64,000 nucleotides of DNA, taken from positions 10,274 to 74,273 of the forward strand of contig JAVBJU010000017.1 of assembly GCA_031546825.1 (NCBI GenBank), read 5' to 3'. The translations under genes were made by a program, and so were the position numbers. Origin of the DNA: Hohaiivirga sp031546825. Lineage in GTDB: Bacteria; Pseudomonadota; Alphaproteobacteria; Rhizobiales; Beijerinckiaceae. This document shows, one piece after another, positions 8,142-15,894 of this stretch. How positions within the stretch are numbered: position 1 is the stretch's first letter; each line of letters begins with the position of its first letter. The notes under the pieces are model-generated. The model did not search any database and was not told where the DNA came from. It saw only the letters and a program-made list of their open reading frames with translations.

Positions 8142-9200
8142 ATGGAAATAACCATCTCGGGCGTCATGCGGGACTTCGGAACGGTGCCCGCCTTGCGGGG
8201 CATTGACCTCAAAGTGCGCTCAGGCGAACTGATGGCGCTGCTTGGTCCATCCGGCTCCGGCAAGACCACATTGTTGCGGGTGATCGCCGGGCTCGAATAT
8301 GCGGACGCTGGCCAAGTATTGTTCGGTGGTGAGGATGCGACCCGCATCCCGGTTCAGAAACGCAATGTCGGGTTCGTATTCCAGCATTATGCCCTGTTCC
8401 GCCACCTTAGCGTATTTGACAACATCGCTTACGGCCTGAGATGCCGGCCACGAACGCAGCGGCCCTCGCGGCGTGATATTCGTGAGCGAGTGCTGGAATT
8501 GCTTGATCTGGTGCAGCTTCCCGATTGTGCCAATCGTTTTCCCAGCCAGCTTTCGGGCGGTCAGCGGCAGCGGGTGGCGTTGGCGCGCGCGCTGGCGGTG
8601 GAGCCGAAGGTGTTGCTGCTTGATGAGCCGTTTGGTGCACTCGATGCCAAAGTGCGCAAAGACCTGCGCCGTTGGCTGCGGGAGATCCATGAGCGCACCG
8701 GCCAGACAACCATTTTTGTGACCCATGATCAGGATGAAGCCATTGAACTTGCTGACCGTGTGGCGGTGCTCAACAATGGCCTCCTGGAACAGGTGGGCAC
8801 GCCAGATGAAGTCTATGATGAGCCCGCCACCGCCTTCGTGATGGCCTTCATTGGAGATACGGCGCGGGTTGTTGCGGAAATTAGCGATGGTTCGGTATGG
8901 GTCAACGGCGGCAAGGTGCCGCTAACGCCTCCGGCTGATTTCAGTGGGCAAGTGGAGCTGTTTGTTCGCCCGTGGGATCTCAAGGCCGCAGGTGCCGATG
9001 AACCGGCGCATCTTGAAGGAGTGGTGCGCATGAGCCGCCGGGTTGGCAATATCCGCCGTGCCCAGGTGATGCTCGATGAAAACAACGCCATCGAGATTGA
9101 TCTGCCGCTATGGTCGACCATTGAAGCGGGTACACCGATCCGCCTTGCTGTGACCCGCGCCAGATTTTTCCATGACGGGAAGTCAGGATTGACGGGGTGA
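8142..9200 (+). CDS. cysA: Sulfate ABC transporter ATP-binding protein CysA
   Basis: 352-residue ATPase of the sulfate importer. Walker A GPSGSGKTT (about residues 35-43), Q-loop GFVFQHYALFRHLSV, signature LSGGQRQR (about 137-144), Walker B VLLLDEPFGALD and switch segment FVTHDQDEA are intact. FVMAFIGDTARV leads into the C-terminal TOBE-like domain that CysA uses for regulation. The NIAYGLRCRPR segment after the Q-loop is typical of CysA. It closes the cysTWA cassette; the next gene, a peptide-type binding protein, begins 58 bases later on the same strand. Confidence 0.9.
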   Translation: MEITISGVMRDFGTVPALRGIDLKVRSGELMALLGPSGSGKTTLLRVIAGLEYADAGQVLFGGEDATRIPVQKRNVGFVFQHYALFRHLSVFDNIAYGLRCRPRTQRPSRRDIRERVLELLDLVQLPDCANRFPSQLSGGQRQRVALARALAVEPKVLLLDEPFGALDAKVRKDLRRWLREIHERTGQTTIFVTHDQDEAIELADRVAVLNNGLLEQVGTPDEVYDEPATAFVMAFIGDTARVVAEISDGSVWVNGGKVPLTPPADFSGQVELFVRPWDLKAAGADEPAHLEGVVRMSRRVGNIRRAQVMLDENNAIEIDLPLWSTIEAGTPIRLAVTRARFFHDGKSGLTG

Positions 9201-9258
9201 ATTATCCATGCGACCTCGGGAAACATGGCATCAGGAATGAAAGCGATAGGGTTTCGAT

Positions 9259-10740
9259 ATGAGAGCAGGATTATGGGCGACGGTGCTGAGCTTTATGGTT
9301 CTCTCCATCGCGCACGCCGCCCCCAGAAATGACCTCATCGTCGGGATGCCGGTGGAGCCGCCGGGCCTTGATCCGACCATCGCTGCCCCCACCCATATCC
9401 GCGAAGTGGTGCAGGCCAATGTGTTCGAAGGGCTGGTGCGGATATCCGAAACCGGCACCGTAGAGCCCTTGCTCGCCAAAAGCTGGACGGTTTCGCCGGA
9501 TGGGCTGACATACACCTTCCAGCTCAGGGAAAACGCGCATTTCCACGATGGCACGCGGTTTGATTCGGCCATTGTCAAATACAGTTTCGAGCGCGCGGCC
9601 TCTCCCATTTCCACCAATGCGCAAAAGCAGATCTTCCTGCCCATCGCTGCCATCGAAACACCCTCGCCACAGATTGCCATCGTGCGCCTCAAACGACCGT
9701 TTGGTGACTTTCTCTATTACCTTGGCTGGGGCGACGCGGTGATGGTGGCACCGGGAAGCGCCGCTGAAAATCGAGCAACGCCCATTGGCACCGGACCCTT
9801 CCGCTTCAAGCGATGGGTACGCGGCAGCCAGGTCGAGCTGGTTCGCAATGAAAGCTACTGGCAGCAGGGCAAGCCCAAACTCAATGCGGTGACATTTCGC
9901 TTCATTGCCGACCCACAAGCCCAGGCCGCCGCCGTCAATTCCGGCACGGTCGATGCGTTTCCCAACATTGCGACGCCCGAACTGATCGCGCAATGGAAAA
10001 ACAACCCGCGCTTCACCGTCGCCATAGGCCGCACCGAAGGTGAGGTAGTGGCGGGAATGAACAATACGCGAAAGCCCTTTGATGATGTGCGGGTGCGGCG
10101 TGCCCTCATGCACGCTGTCGACCGAAACGGTATCATCGAAGGGGCGTATGGCGGTTACGGTACGCCGATTGGCAGCCATTTCTCACACAATCACCCGGCT
10201 TATGTTGATATGACCGGGCGTATTCCTTACGACCCTGCCAAGGCGCGGATGCTTCTGGCGGAAGCGGGGTATCCCAACGGCTTCAGCTTCACAATCAAAA
10301 CGCCGCAAATGATTTATGCCAGCCGCACAGCGGAACTCATGGCTGCCTATTTCGCCGATATCGGCGTGAAAGCGACCGTTGAAACCACGGAATTTCCCGC
10401 CAAGTGGATCGCCGATGTTTTCCAGAGGAAAGACTACGACATGACCATTGTCGCCCATGCCGAGCCTTTGGATATCGGGATTTATGCGCGCGATGGCTAT
10501 TATTTTAATTACCGCAATGACGCCTTTCGCCAGTTGATGGGCCGGATCGACGGCACGCCCGGCGAGACGCAGAGGTTTGATCTCTACCGTCAGGCCGAGA
10601 AAATGCTGGCCGATGACGTTCCGGCACTGTTTCTGTTTCAGCTACCCAAGCTCGGGGTGTGGAATGCGAAACTCAAGGGATTATGGACCACAACTCCAAT
10701 TCCCGTGAACGATGTGACCGAAACCCATTGGACGGATTGA
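9259..10740 (+). CDS. ABC transporter substrate-binding protein, family 5 (peptide/nickel type)
   Basis: 493-residue periplasmic binding protein of the SBP_bac_5 class. A signal peptide of about 20 residues ends at AHA. The mature part opens with LIVGMPVEPPGLDPT, and the family signature around AKSWTVSPDGLTYTFQLRENAHFHDG and the later VRRALMHAVDRNGII segment are clear. Known members bind dipeptides, oligopeptides, nickel complexes, glutathione or opines; the sequence does not decide between them. Two permease genes follow within 37 bases and by ATGA overlap, so this is an import operon. No ATPase gene accompanies it. Confidence 0.88.
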   Translation: MRAGLWATVLSFMVLSIAHAAPRNDLIVGMPVEPPGLDPTIAAPTHIREVVQANVFEGLVRISETGTVEPLLAKSWTVSPDGLTYTFQLRENAHFHDGTRFDSAIVKYSFERAASPISTNAQKQIFLPIAAIETPSPQIAIVRLKRPFGDFLYYLGWGDAVMVAPGSAAENRATPIGTGPFRFKRWVRGSQVELVRNESYWQQGKPKLNAVTFRFIADPQAQAAAVNSGTVDAFPNIATPELIAQWKNNPRFTVAIGRTEGEVVAGMNNTRKPFDDVRVRRALMHAVDRNGIIEGAYGGYGTPIGSHFSHNHPAYVDMTGRIPYDPAKARMLLAEAGYPNGFSFTIKTPQMIYASRTAELMAAYFADIGVKATVETTEFPAKWIADVFQRKDYDMTIVAHAEPLDIGIYARDGYYFNYRNDAFRQLMGRIDGTPGETQRFDLYRQAEKMLADDVPALFLFQLPKLGVWNAKLKGLWTTTPIPVNDVTETHWTD

Positions 10741-10777
10741 GTTTTGCAGGGTAAACGCTGATGCGGAAGGCGGGCGG

Positions 10778-11761
10778 ATGATGAGAGCCGTTCGCAGCGG
10801 GTCCCGGTCTTTCATGTTTCGACGCCTTGCTGCCAAGTTCGCGTCCGTCGTGCTCAGCCTCGCTACCGTCTCGGTCGTGGTGTTTCTGGCGCTCGACCTG
10901 TTGCCCGGTGACCCGGCGGCCATCCGTCTCGGTATGACGGTGGATGAGGGTACGCTGGCGGCGCTCCGCCATGAGATGGGCCTCGATCTGCCGTTGATGC
11001 AGCAGTATTTCAACTGGGTTTCCGGTATTCTTCACGGCGACTTCGGCTCTTCACTCACCTACCACGTACCGGTTTCAACCCTGCTGCTTGATCGCCTCGG
11101 TGTGACCTTGCCATTGACCCTGATGGCCATTGCTCTCGCGGCGCTGGTCGGCATCGGTTACGGGGCAGTCGCGGCCTTCTATCGCAATGGCTTGTCTGAT
11201 CGGCTGGGGCGTATATGCGCCCATACCGGGCTCGCCATCCCGAATTTCTGCTTTGGCCTGATGTTGGTTCTGGTGTTCTCTAACTGGTTGAGTTTTCTGC
11301 CTTCTGGTGGCTTTCCCGGTTGGTCTGCGGGTTTTTTTCCGGCGTTAAAAGCGCTGATTTTGCCCGCTCTCGCTCTGTCGTTCTCCCTGGCAGCAGTGCT
11401 GTTTCGTATTTCCAGGGCGGTGATGATCGAGACCATCCGCGCTGATTTCGTGCGCACCGCCTTCGCCAAGGGCGTCTCGCGGTTCCGCATCATCTGGCGA
11501 CACGCGCTGCCCAATAGTCTGCACCCGGTGCTGACCGTGCTCGGATTGCAGATTTCACTGCTGATAGCCGGGACATTTCTGGTGGAGAGTGTGTTTAACC
11601 TGCCTGGTATCGGGCAACTCGCCCTGAATGCTATGATGCAGCGCGATTTCACCGTGATCCGCGCATTGGCGCTGCTGATGGCAGGTGCGGTGATTGTCAT
11701 TAATGCAGTGATTGATCTCACGCAGGCGCTGCTCGATCCACGATTGAGGGGCGGGGCATGA
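10778..11761 (+). CDS. ABC transporter permease, DppB/OppB type
   Basis: 327-residue inner-membrane permease of the dipeptide/oligopeptide class. The N-terminal segment VVFLALDLLPGDPAAIRLG matches the DppB pattern of one membrane helix followed by LPGDP. The coupling loop is RTAFAKGVSRFRIIWRHALPNSLHPV, and ESVFNLPGIGQLALNAMMQRD is the typical C-terminal segment. In-frame starts at 10778, 10781 and 10814 are possible; the first has GGAAGG just upstream. The stop overlaps the next permease start by ATGA at 11758-11761. Confidence 0.9.
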   Translation: MMRAVRSGSRSFMFRRLAAKFASVVLSLATVSVVVFLALDLLPGDPAAIRLGMTVDEGTLAALRHEMGLDLPLMQQYFNWVSGILHGDFGSSLTYHVPVSTLLLDRLGVTLPLTLMAIALAALVGIGYGAVAAFYRNGLSDRLGRICAHTGLAIPNFCFGLMLVLVFSNWLSFLPSGGFPGWSAGFFPALKALILPALALSFSLAAVLFRISRAVMIETIRADFVRTAFAKGVSRFRIIWRHALPNSLHPVLTVLGLQISLLIAGTFLVESVFNLPGIGQLALNAMMQRDFTVIRALALLMAGAVIVINAVIDLTQALLDPRLRGGA

Positions 11762-12594
11762 CTTTTCTTGGATATCTCCGACGCAACCCGGCGCTCGCCA
11801 TCGGGCTTGTTCTGACATTGTCGCTTATCGCAATCGCGGTGCTGTCGCTCGTGTGGACGCCGGACAACCCCACAGTGCCGCGTATGAATTTACGTCTGCG
11901 TGGGCCGTTTGAAGCAGGGTTGCTGGGAACCGACCGTTTCGGGCGGGACATGCTGTCGCGCATCATCATTGGCGCGCGAACCACGCTGATTATCGCCTGG
12001 CCAGCCGTTCTGATTGGCGCAAGTATTGGTATTCTCCTCGCCTCTCTCGCGGCCAGTCGCCGGGGCTGGATCGAAGAAGTCATCATGCGCGCCTGCGATA
12101 TCACCTTCGCTTTTCCGGCGCTTATCGTTGCCATCATGATCAACACAGCGGTCAATGGCGGAGCCATGGCAGCGGCATGGGCAATCGCCCTGTTCAATAT
12201 CCCGGTTTTCGCGCGTGTCGCCCGTAATGCTGCGCGCAAGATATGGGCGATGGATTATGTGTTGGCCGCCAAGGCGGCGGGCAAGACCCGCTGGGCCATC
12301 GCTATCCAGGATGTGCTTCCCAATATCGTGGGCATTCTTCTCATCCAGCTCATGGTGCAACTGGCGATGGCCATCGTTATGGAGGCCGGTTTTGCCTATG
12401 TGGGCATCGGCGTGCCGCCAACAGAACCAAGCTGGGGACGGATGTTGCGTGACGGGCAGGATGCCCTCGGCGTGGCGCCTCATCTGATTCTGGCACCCGG
12501 TGCGGCCATTGCTTTTGCGGTCTTGGGGCTCAATCTTTTGAGCGATGGGCTGCGGGAGTTGTTTGATACGGGGCAGTCGCGCGGGAAAAAATGA
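11758..12594 (+). CDS. ABC transporter permease, DppC/OppC type
   Basis: 278-residue partner permease of the DppC class. LGTDRFGRDMLSRIIIGARTTL is the diagnostic DppC segment, the coupling loop is LAAKAAGKTRWAIAIQDVLPN, and GIGVPPTEPSWGRMLRDG followed by FAVLGLNLLSDGLRELFD is the standard end. The start is translationally coupled to the upstream permease. The expected next genes would be one or two DppD/DppF-like ATPases, but the strand is empty until a tRNA gene, so the transporter must borrow an ATPase from elsewhere. Confidence 0.9.
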   Translation: MTFLGYLRRNPALAIGLVLTLSLIAIAVLSLVWTPDNPTVPRMNLRLRGPFEAGLLGTDRFGRDMLSRIIIGARTTLIIAWPAVLIGASIGILLASLAASRRGWIEEVIMRACDITFAFPALIVAIMINTAVNGGAMAAAWAIALFNIPVFARVARNAARKIWAMDYVLAAKAAGKTRWAIAIQDVLPNIVGILLIQLMVQLAMAIVMEAGFAYVGIGVPPTEPSWGRMLRDGQDALGVAPHLILAPGAAIAFAVLGLNLLSDGLRELFDTGQSRGKK

Positions 12595-12782
12595 GAACCT
12601 GTCGTTTCTGCGTTATCGGCGGAAAGCAGCCATAATTGAAGCGGGGAGTGTGCTTTTTCGCTGCCTTCTGCCCCTGAAAATGCATTTTTTCAGTTTCTTC
12701 ACATCTGCCGTCTTGCGCTTCGCAACGCCATGTGGCACTAACGGCCATCCTTGCTGCATCCGCTTTGTGGATGCGGCTAGAT

Positions 12783-12857
12783 GCTGCTGTAGCTCAGTGG
12801 TAGAGCACTCCATTGGTAATGGAGAGGTCGACAGTTCAATCCTGTCTAGCAGCACCA
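12783..12857 (+). tRNA. tRNA-Thr (anticodon GGT)
   Basis: A complete cloverleaf can be drawn. The acceptor stem GCTGCTG pairs with TAGCAGC, the D-loop region is TAGCTCAGTGGTAGAGCA, the anticodon stem CTCCA/TGGAG encloses TTGGTAA with GGT at positions 34-36, and the T-arm contains GTTCAATCC. The CCA end is encoded. The anticodon GGT reads ACC and ACT threonine codons. No integrase or repeated tRNA 3' end is found nearby, so this tRNA shows no sign of use as an attachment site within the window. Confidence 0.96.
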
Positions 12858-13131
12858 TTCTCTTCTCAGGGGCGTATTGTCCGGAAGAATGGTCTTTTTT
12901 GGCTTTGCCATTCCCCAAACATCTGAATTTGCAGAAGTGGTGAAAGCCGCTTGCTTGCGTGCAAGTCATCTGGCTGCAATGCCGCCAGTGTCAATATGAC
13001 CGGATGCGCGTGGCGTGTTGGCTCTCCCCATGACCCATGGAGTGGTGTAAGCAAACATCACAGATTCACCGCCGTCGAGCGGCCCGGCTTTTGCCATGGG
13101 CCGATGCATTTCGAAGCCAGGACAGAACACC

Positions 13132-13767
13132 ATGCCGCTTTCCCCGCTTTTTACCGATGCCGAGCGCACCGAATTCGGCGCTTGTTTCCGCTTGCTGGCG
13201 ACTGTTTTGCGGTTCAGCCCCGAAGCGCCAGATGTTGCGCCGTTTCTCGGTATCGTTCGAGATCGGCTCCTTGGCGTCGCATGGCCGTGTGGGGAAGAGG
13301 CGCAACTTGATGCCATCAATACGCTCATGGTGACAGATCTTGATATGGCGGGCCTGCGCGAGGCTTACCAGCGCCTGTTCATTGGCCCCAACGCCTTTGA
13401 AGCTCCGGCGTGGGGATCGGTTTATCTCGATAAGGAAAGCGTGCTGTTTGGCGACAGCACATTGGAGCTACGTTCCTTTCTCTCCGGGCGCGGTGCTGCA
13501 CTCGACAGCGGCATGAACGAGCCGGAAGATCATATTGGCCTGCTGCTGTGGCTCGTCTCAGATTTTCTGGTGGCGGCCGATGATGCTGCGGCCACGGAAG
13601 TGCTCGAACACCACATTCTGCCATGGAGTGGGCGCTATCTTGAGTTGCTTGCGGCCCATGCGGGGCATCCGTTTTATGAAGGACTGTCTCACCTCATAAC
13701 GCTGACCCTTGCGGAAATGGTGAGAATAAGTGGCGCGAAGCCCGTAAGCAAAACCCTTTATCGCTAA
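13132..13767 (+). CDS. TorD/DmsD-family molybdoenzyme chaperone, orphan
   Basis: 211-residue all-helical protein of the TorD/DmsD/NarJ type, cytosolic chaperones that hold the Tat signal of molybdopterin oxidoreductases and help load the cofactor. The family pattern is visible: REAYQRLFIGPNAFEAPAWGSVYLDKESVLFG in the first half, and the hallmark EPEDHIGLLLWLVSDFL near residues 130-147. The frame is open from 13096, but the ATG at 13132 has AGGACAG before it and starts the conserved part. No molybdoenzyme gene is next to it, so its client is unknown. A strong hairpin follows. Confidence 0.8.
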   Translation: MPLSPLFTDAERTEFGACFRLLATVLRFSPEAPDVAPFLGIVRDRLLGVAWPCGEEAQLDAINTLMVTDLDMAGLREAYQRLFIGPNAFEAPAWGSVYLDKESVLFGDSTLELRSFLSGRGAALDSGMNEPEDHIGLLLWLVSDFLVAADDAAATEVLEHHILPWSGRYLELLAAHAGHPFYEGLSHLITLTLAEMVRISGAKPVSKTLYR

Positions 13768-13779
13768 GCCTTGGCAGTT

Positions 13780-13811
13780 CGGCGGCAGAGTTGAAGGACG
13801 CGCTGCCGCCG
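13780..13811 (+). terminator. Hairpin between convergent torD-like gene and small secreted protein gene
   Basis: Perfect 9-bp inverted repeat CGGCGGCAG (13780-13788) / CTGCCGCCG (13803-13811) with a 14-base loop. It lies 12 bases after the stop at 13767 and 9 bases before the stop of the minus-strand gene at 13821, the position expected of a shared terminator. There is no clear T-run. Confidence 0.5.
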
Positions 13812-13820
13812 GGCCTCAAG

Positions 13821-14081
13821 TTATCCGTGGTGGGTGGTTTTGGCATGATGCGCCGTGCTGTGCGTGACTGGCGCGGGGGAATGCGGAGCGTTCGTGCTGA
13901 ACCCGATGCAATCAGCTTCTTGCGGATTTTGAAAACAGGACATCCGTTCGAAATGGTACATGGAGTCGATATCGGTTTCGACTGGCCAGTTACCGATGCT
14001 CGCGCTTTGTGCAAAAGCTGCTGGAGTGAAAATAAGGCCGGTACTTAATACAACAGAAGAAAAAATAATTTCTGTGCTCAT
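13821..14081 (-). CDS. Small secreted protein, unknown function, His-rich tail
   Basis: 86 residues on the minus strand, not recognised. Residues 1-24 look like a cleavable signal peptide (hydrophobic core VVLSTGLIFTPAA, then AFA before QSASIG). The mature part is about 60 residues with two Cys (in RMSCFQ and ADCIGF) and a tail with five His (HSTAHHAKTTHHG), which could bind metal. A purine stretch AAAGAAG lies about nine bases before the ATG. The shared hairpin after its stop supports it. A competing plus-strand frame over the same bases begins with TTG, lacks a ribosome site and has no recognisable features, so I prefer this strand. Confidence 0.5.
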   Translation of the reverse strand: MSTEIIFSSVVLSTGLIFTPAAFAQSASIGNWPVETDIDSMYHFERMSCFQNPQEADCIGFSTNAPHSPAPVTHSTAHHAKTTHHG

Positions 14082-14396
14082 TTCAATAACTTCTTTATCG
14101 GATGAATACCGCCAGGAGGCCAGTTAGCAGATATGTTTGGTGCTGAAATATCCGAAAATGTCCTCCGTGAAGCTTAATATAAACCCATCAATGGCGGCAT
14201 AAAGGCATGGTTATTTTCTGGATACTTAAATTATCGTTATAAATTTTTAATGATCCAGTGGTCTGCCTCGAGCGCAGGCGGTCACGTTGACGTCATGGCT
14301 TCGTTGCGAGCTCTCGAGCGGCGGGGGCCGCACAATTTTCGTTTTCATGTTATATTCAGTTTTTATGGGCATAATGACCGTGATCAGGAGGATGCG

Positions 14397-14915
14397 ATGA
14401 AGAAAATAATACTCGGCCTCGCGCTGTCGTTGACCACGCTTCTCGCGGGCTGCGGTTATTCTGGGGGCTATCCTGGGTATTCCAGCGGTTACGGCTATGG
14501 ATACAGCTATCCGTATGCCGGTGGCTACTATGGCGGTTCCTATGGCTATTACGGTGGGGGATCGCGTTATTATGGTCGCCCCTATGGCTACGGGTATGGT
14601 TATGGATCGGGTTACTACGGCCGCCCTTATGGCTATGGTCGTCCCGGCTATGGTCGTCCCGATTATGGCCGACCTGGTTATGGCCGCCCCGGTTACGGCG
14701 GTTCTGGTTACGGACGCCCGTACTCGCCCGGTGCTTATCCTGGCGGCGGTGTCCATTCCGGACGCTATCCGGGTACCGGGCAGGGCCTGCGCTCTTCCGG
14801 AGTGATGCGTTCGTATGGAGGAGCCCGCCCATCTGCGCCGATGGGTCATTCTGGCGGAGGAGGCCGCGGCGGTGGCTATGGTGGTGGCCGGCCGGGTGGT
14901 GGCTTCCAAAGATAA
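14397..14915 (+). CDS. Gly/Tyr-rich lipoprotein with YGRP repeats
   Basis: 172-residue exported lipoprotein. MKKIILGLALSLTTLLAGC gives a lipoprotein signal with lipobox LAGC, so the mature protein starts with a lipidated Cys. Nearly everything after it is low complexity: tracts rich in Gly, Tyr, Ser and Arg, then a run of GYGRP units between about residues 75 and 105, and a Gly-rich end. No folded domain is recognisable. The chosen ATG has CAGGAGG upstream; the frame is open to 14250 but nothing before the ATG looks coding. Comparable Gly/Tyr-rich envelope lipoproteins are common in Hyphomicrobiales, with roles mostly unknown. Confidence 0.75.
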   Translation: MKKIILGLALSLTTLLAGCGYSGGYPGYSSGYGYGYSYPYAGGYYGGSYGYYGGGSRYYGRPYGYGYGYGSGYYGRPYGYGRPGYGRPDYGRPGYGRPGYGGSGYGRPYSPGAYPGGGVHSGRYPGTGQGLRSSGVMRSYGGARPSAPMGHSGGGGRGGGYGGGRPGGGFQR

Positions 14916-14930
14916 GCTGATCCAGTTTAT

Positions 14931-14953
14931 GGGCTGGCTGCTCAAGCCAGCCC
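14931..14953 (+). terminator. Terminator-like hairpin after the Gly/Tyr-rich lipoprotein gene
   Basis: Perfect 9-bp stem GGGCTGGCT / AGCCAGCCC with a five-base loop, 15 bases after the stop codon. A T-rich stretch follows after a short gap. Confidence 0.6.
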
Positions 14954-15070
14954 CCAATCACGCATTATTTTGAAACATTTTCCGGGATGTGCCGTATCAG
15001 GCGCAGCGGCTTTCTGCGCCGATGCGCGGAATGCTGTGCGCGTTGTCCCCAATGCTTTCCCCCATATACT

Positions 15071-15110
15071 TTGGCCTGATGTGCAAACGATAGGAGTAAT
15101 ATCAGGCCAA
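15071..15110. repeat. 10-bp inverted repeat in a 370-bp intergenic region
   Basis: The gap 14916-15286 has no gene I can support. It contains TTGGCCTGAT (15071-15080) and its exact complement ATCAGGCCAA (15101-15110) around a 20-base centre, with C-rich and GGGG flanks (15059-15063, 15116-15119) that could extend the stem. It could be an RNA stem or an operator for the RlpA-like gene 170 bp downstream. Its role is unknown. Confidence 0.5.
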
Positions 15111-15286
15111 TGTCTGGGGTTGAGCCAAAAGGTCAAATAATAACACTTAAAAAATCCGAGATCTGCCCATCATAATTATGCCTTAAATGAAGTTAGATTG
15201 GCCGACCTCAAATCAATAGTGGCAACGCATGCCCATGCGCTCGCCTAGTCTGAAACTCTTTCCACCAAACAAAAATATGAGGCTAA

Positions 15287-15640
15287 ATGAGACTGAAAAT
15301 ATTCGCTGCTGTAGCGTTCGTTTTGTCCTGCGCGCCGGTACAGGCCGAAACCGGGACAGGGGAAGCGTCGTGGTACGGGTCGGAATCCGGTTCCCACACC
15401 GCCAATGGCGAGCGCTTCCGCCCCATGGGCAAAACCGTTGCCCATCGTTCGTTACCGTTCGGAACCGTACTCCAGATTACTGATCGGGCCTCCGGTCGTA
15501 GCGTGACCTGCCGTGTTACCGATCGCGGGCCAGCGCGTTGGACGGGTCGGATATTGGACCTGTCACGCGGTTGCGCGACGGATCTCGGGATTGTCGGACG
15601 GGGCAAGGCGATTGTGGACTATCAGATTGTCAGTCGGTAG
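15287..15640 (+). CDS. Short RlpA-like septal ring/cell-wall protein
   Basis: 117 residues with a signal peptide (MRLKIFAAVAFVLSCAPVQA) followed by a double-psi beta-barrel of the RlpA type. GEASWYGSESGSHTANGERF opens the domain, and TVAHRSLPFGTVLQITD and VTDRGPARWTGRILDLS carry the conserved His and Asp of the RlpA lytic-transglycosylase site. RlpA enzymes cut peptide-free glycan strands at the septum. This one ends with the barrel and lacks the C-terminal SPOR domain, like many short alphaproteobacterial members. A strong terminator follows, so it is transcribed alone. Confidence 0.85.
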   Translation: MRLKIFAAVAFVLSCAPVQAETGTGEASWYGSESGSHTANGERFRPMGKTVAHRSLPFGTVLQITDRASGRSVTCRVTDRGPARWTGRILDLSRGCATDLGIVGRGKAIVDYQIVSR

Positions 15641-15668
15641 CTCTTCGTGAGATAGACGCTAAAACAAG

Positions 15669-15700
15669 AAGGCTGCGACTAAAAAGGCGCAGCCTTTTTT
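15669..15700 (+). terminator. Terminator after the RlpA-like gene
   Basis: AAGGCTGCG pairs with CGCAGCCTT across an A-rich loop, followed by further T: a typical intrinsic terminator. It also faces the end of the small minus-strand lipoprotein gene at 15739. Confidence 0.9.
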
Positions 15701-15738
15701 GTGACATGGCGAGCGCCAAGCGTCACGAGCGCCATGTC

Positions 15739-15894
15739 TTATTTGAACGCAGCACCGATGGGCATCGATAGCGTCATTCCGGAGAAGTAGTCGTTGCGCT
15801 GGACACTCGGAGACGCGCCGGAGCAGGCGGAGAGTGTGGCAACAAGCATAAGGGCGGTGGCGGCAAGGACGATGCGGCGCATGGGGTTTTCCAT
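15739..15894 (-). CDS. 51-residue lipoprotein, unknown function
   Basis: A very short minus-strand gene. The translation starts MENPMRRIVLAATALMLVAT, continues LSACSGASPSV with lipobox LSAC, and ends MPIGAAFK followed by TAA. After lipidation only about 27 residues remain. A second in-frame ATG at 15882 gives a shorter signal peptide and has GGAA in better position, so it may be the true start. The lipobox, the charged N-terminus and the hydrophobic core argue strongly for a real product despite its size. The neighbours are unrelated, and it ends opposite the RlpA-like gene's terminator. Confidence 0.7.
   Translation of the reverse strand: MENPMRRIVLAATALMLVATLSACSGASPSVQRNDYFSGMTLSMPIGAAFK

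Noticed and set aside
12783..13131. tRNA-Thr as an integration site for the following genes
   Set aside because: No integrase, no repeat of the tRNA 3' end and no phage-like genes follow within the window.
13791..14048. Plus-strand frame of 85 codons over the small secreted protein gene
   Set aside because: It begins with TTG inside a hairpin, has no ribosome site and no recognisable features, while the minus strand has a signal peptide and a shared terminator.
14460..14740. CRISPR-like or satellite tandem repeats
   Set aside because: The repetition is codon-phased (GYGRP units) within a lipoprotein gene; there are no spacers of constant length.
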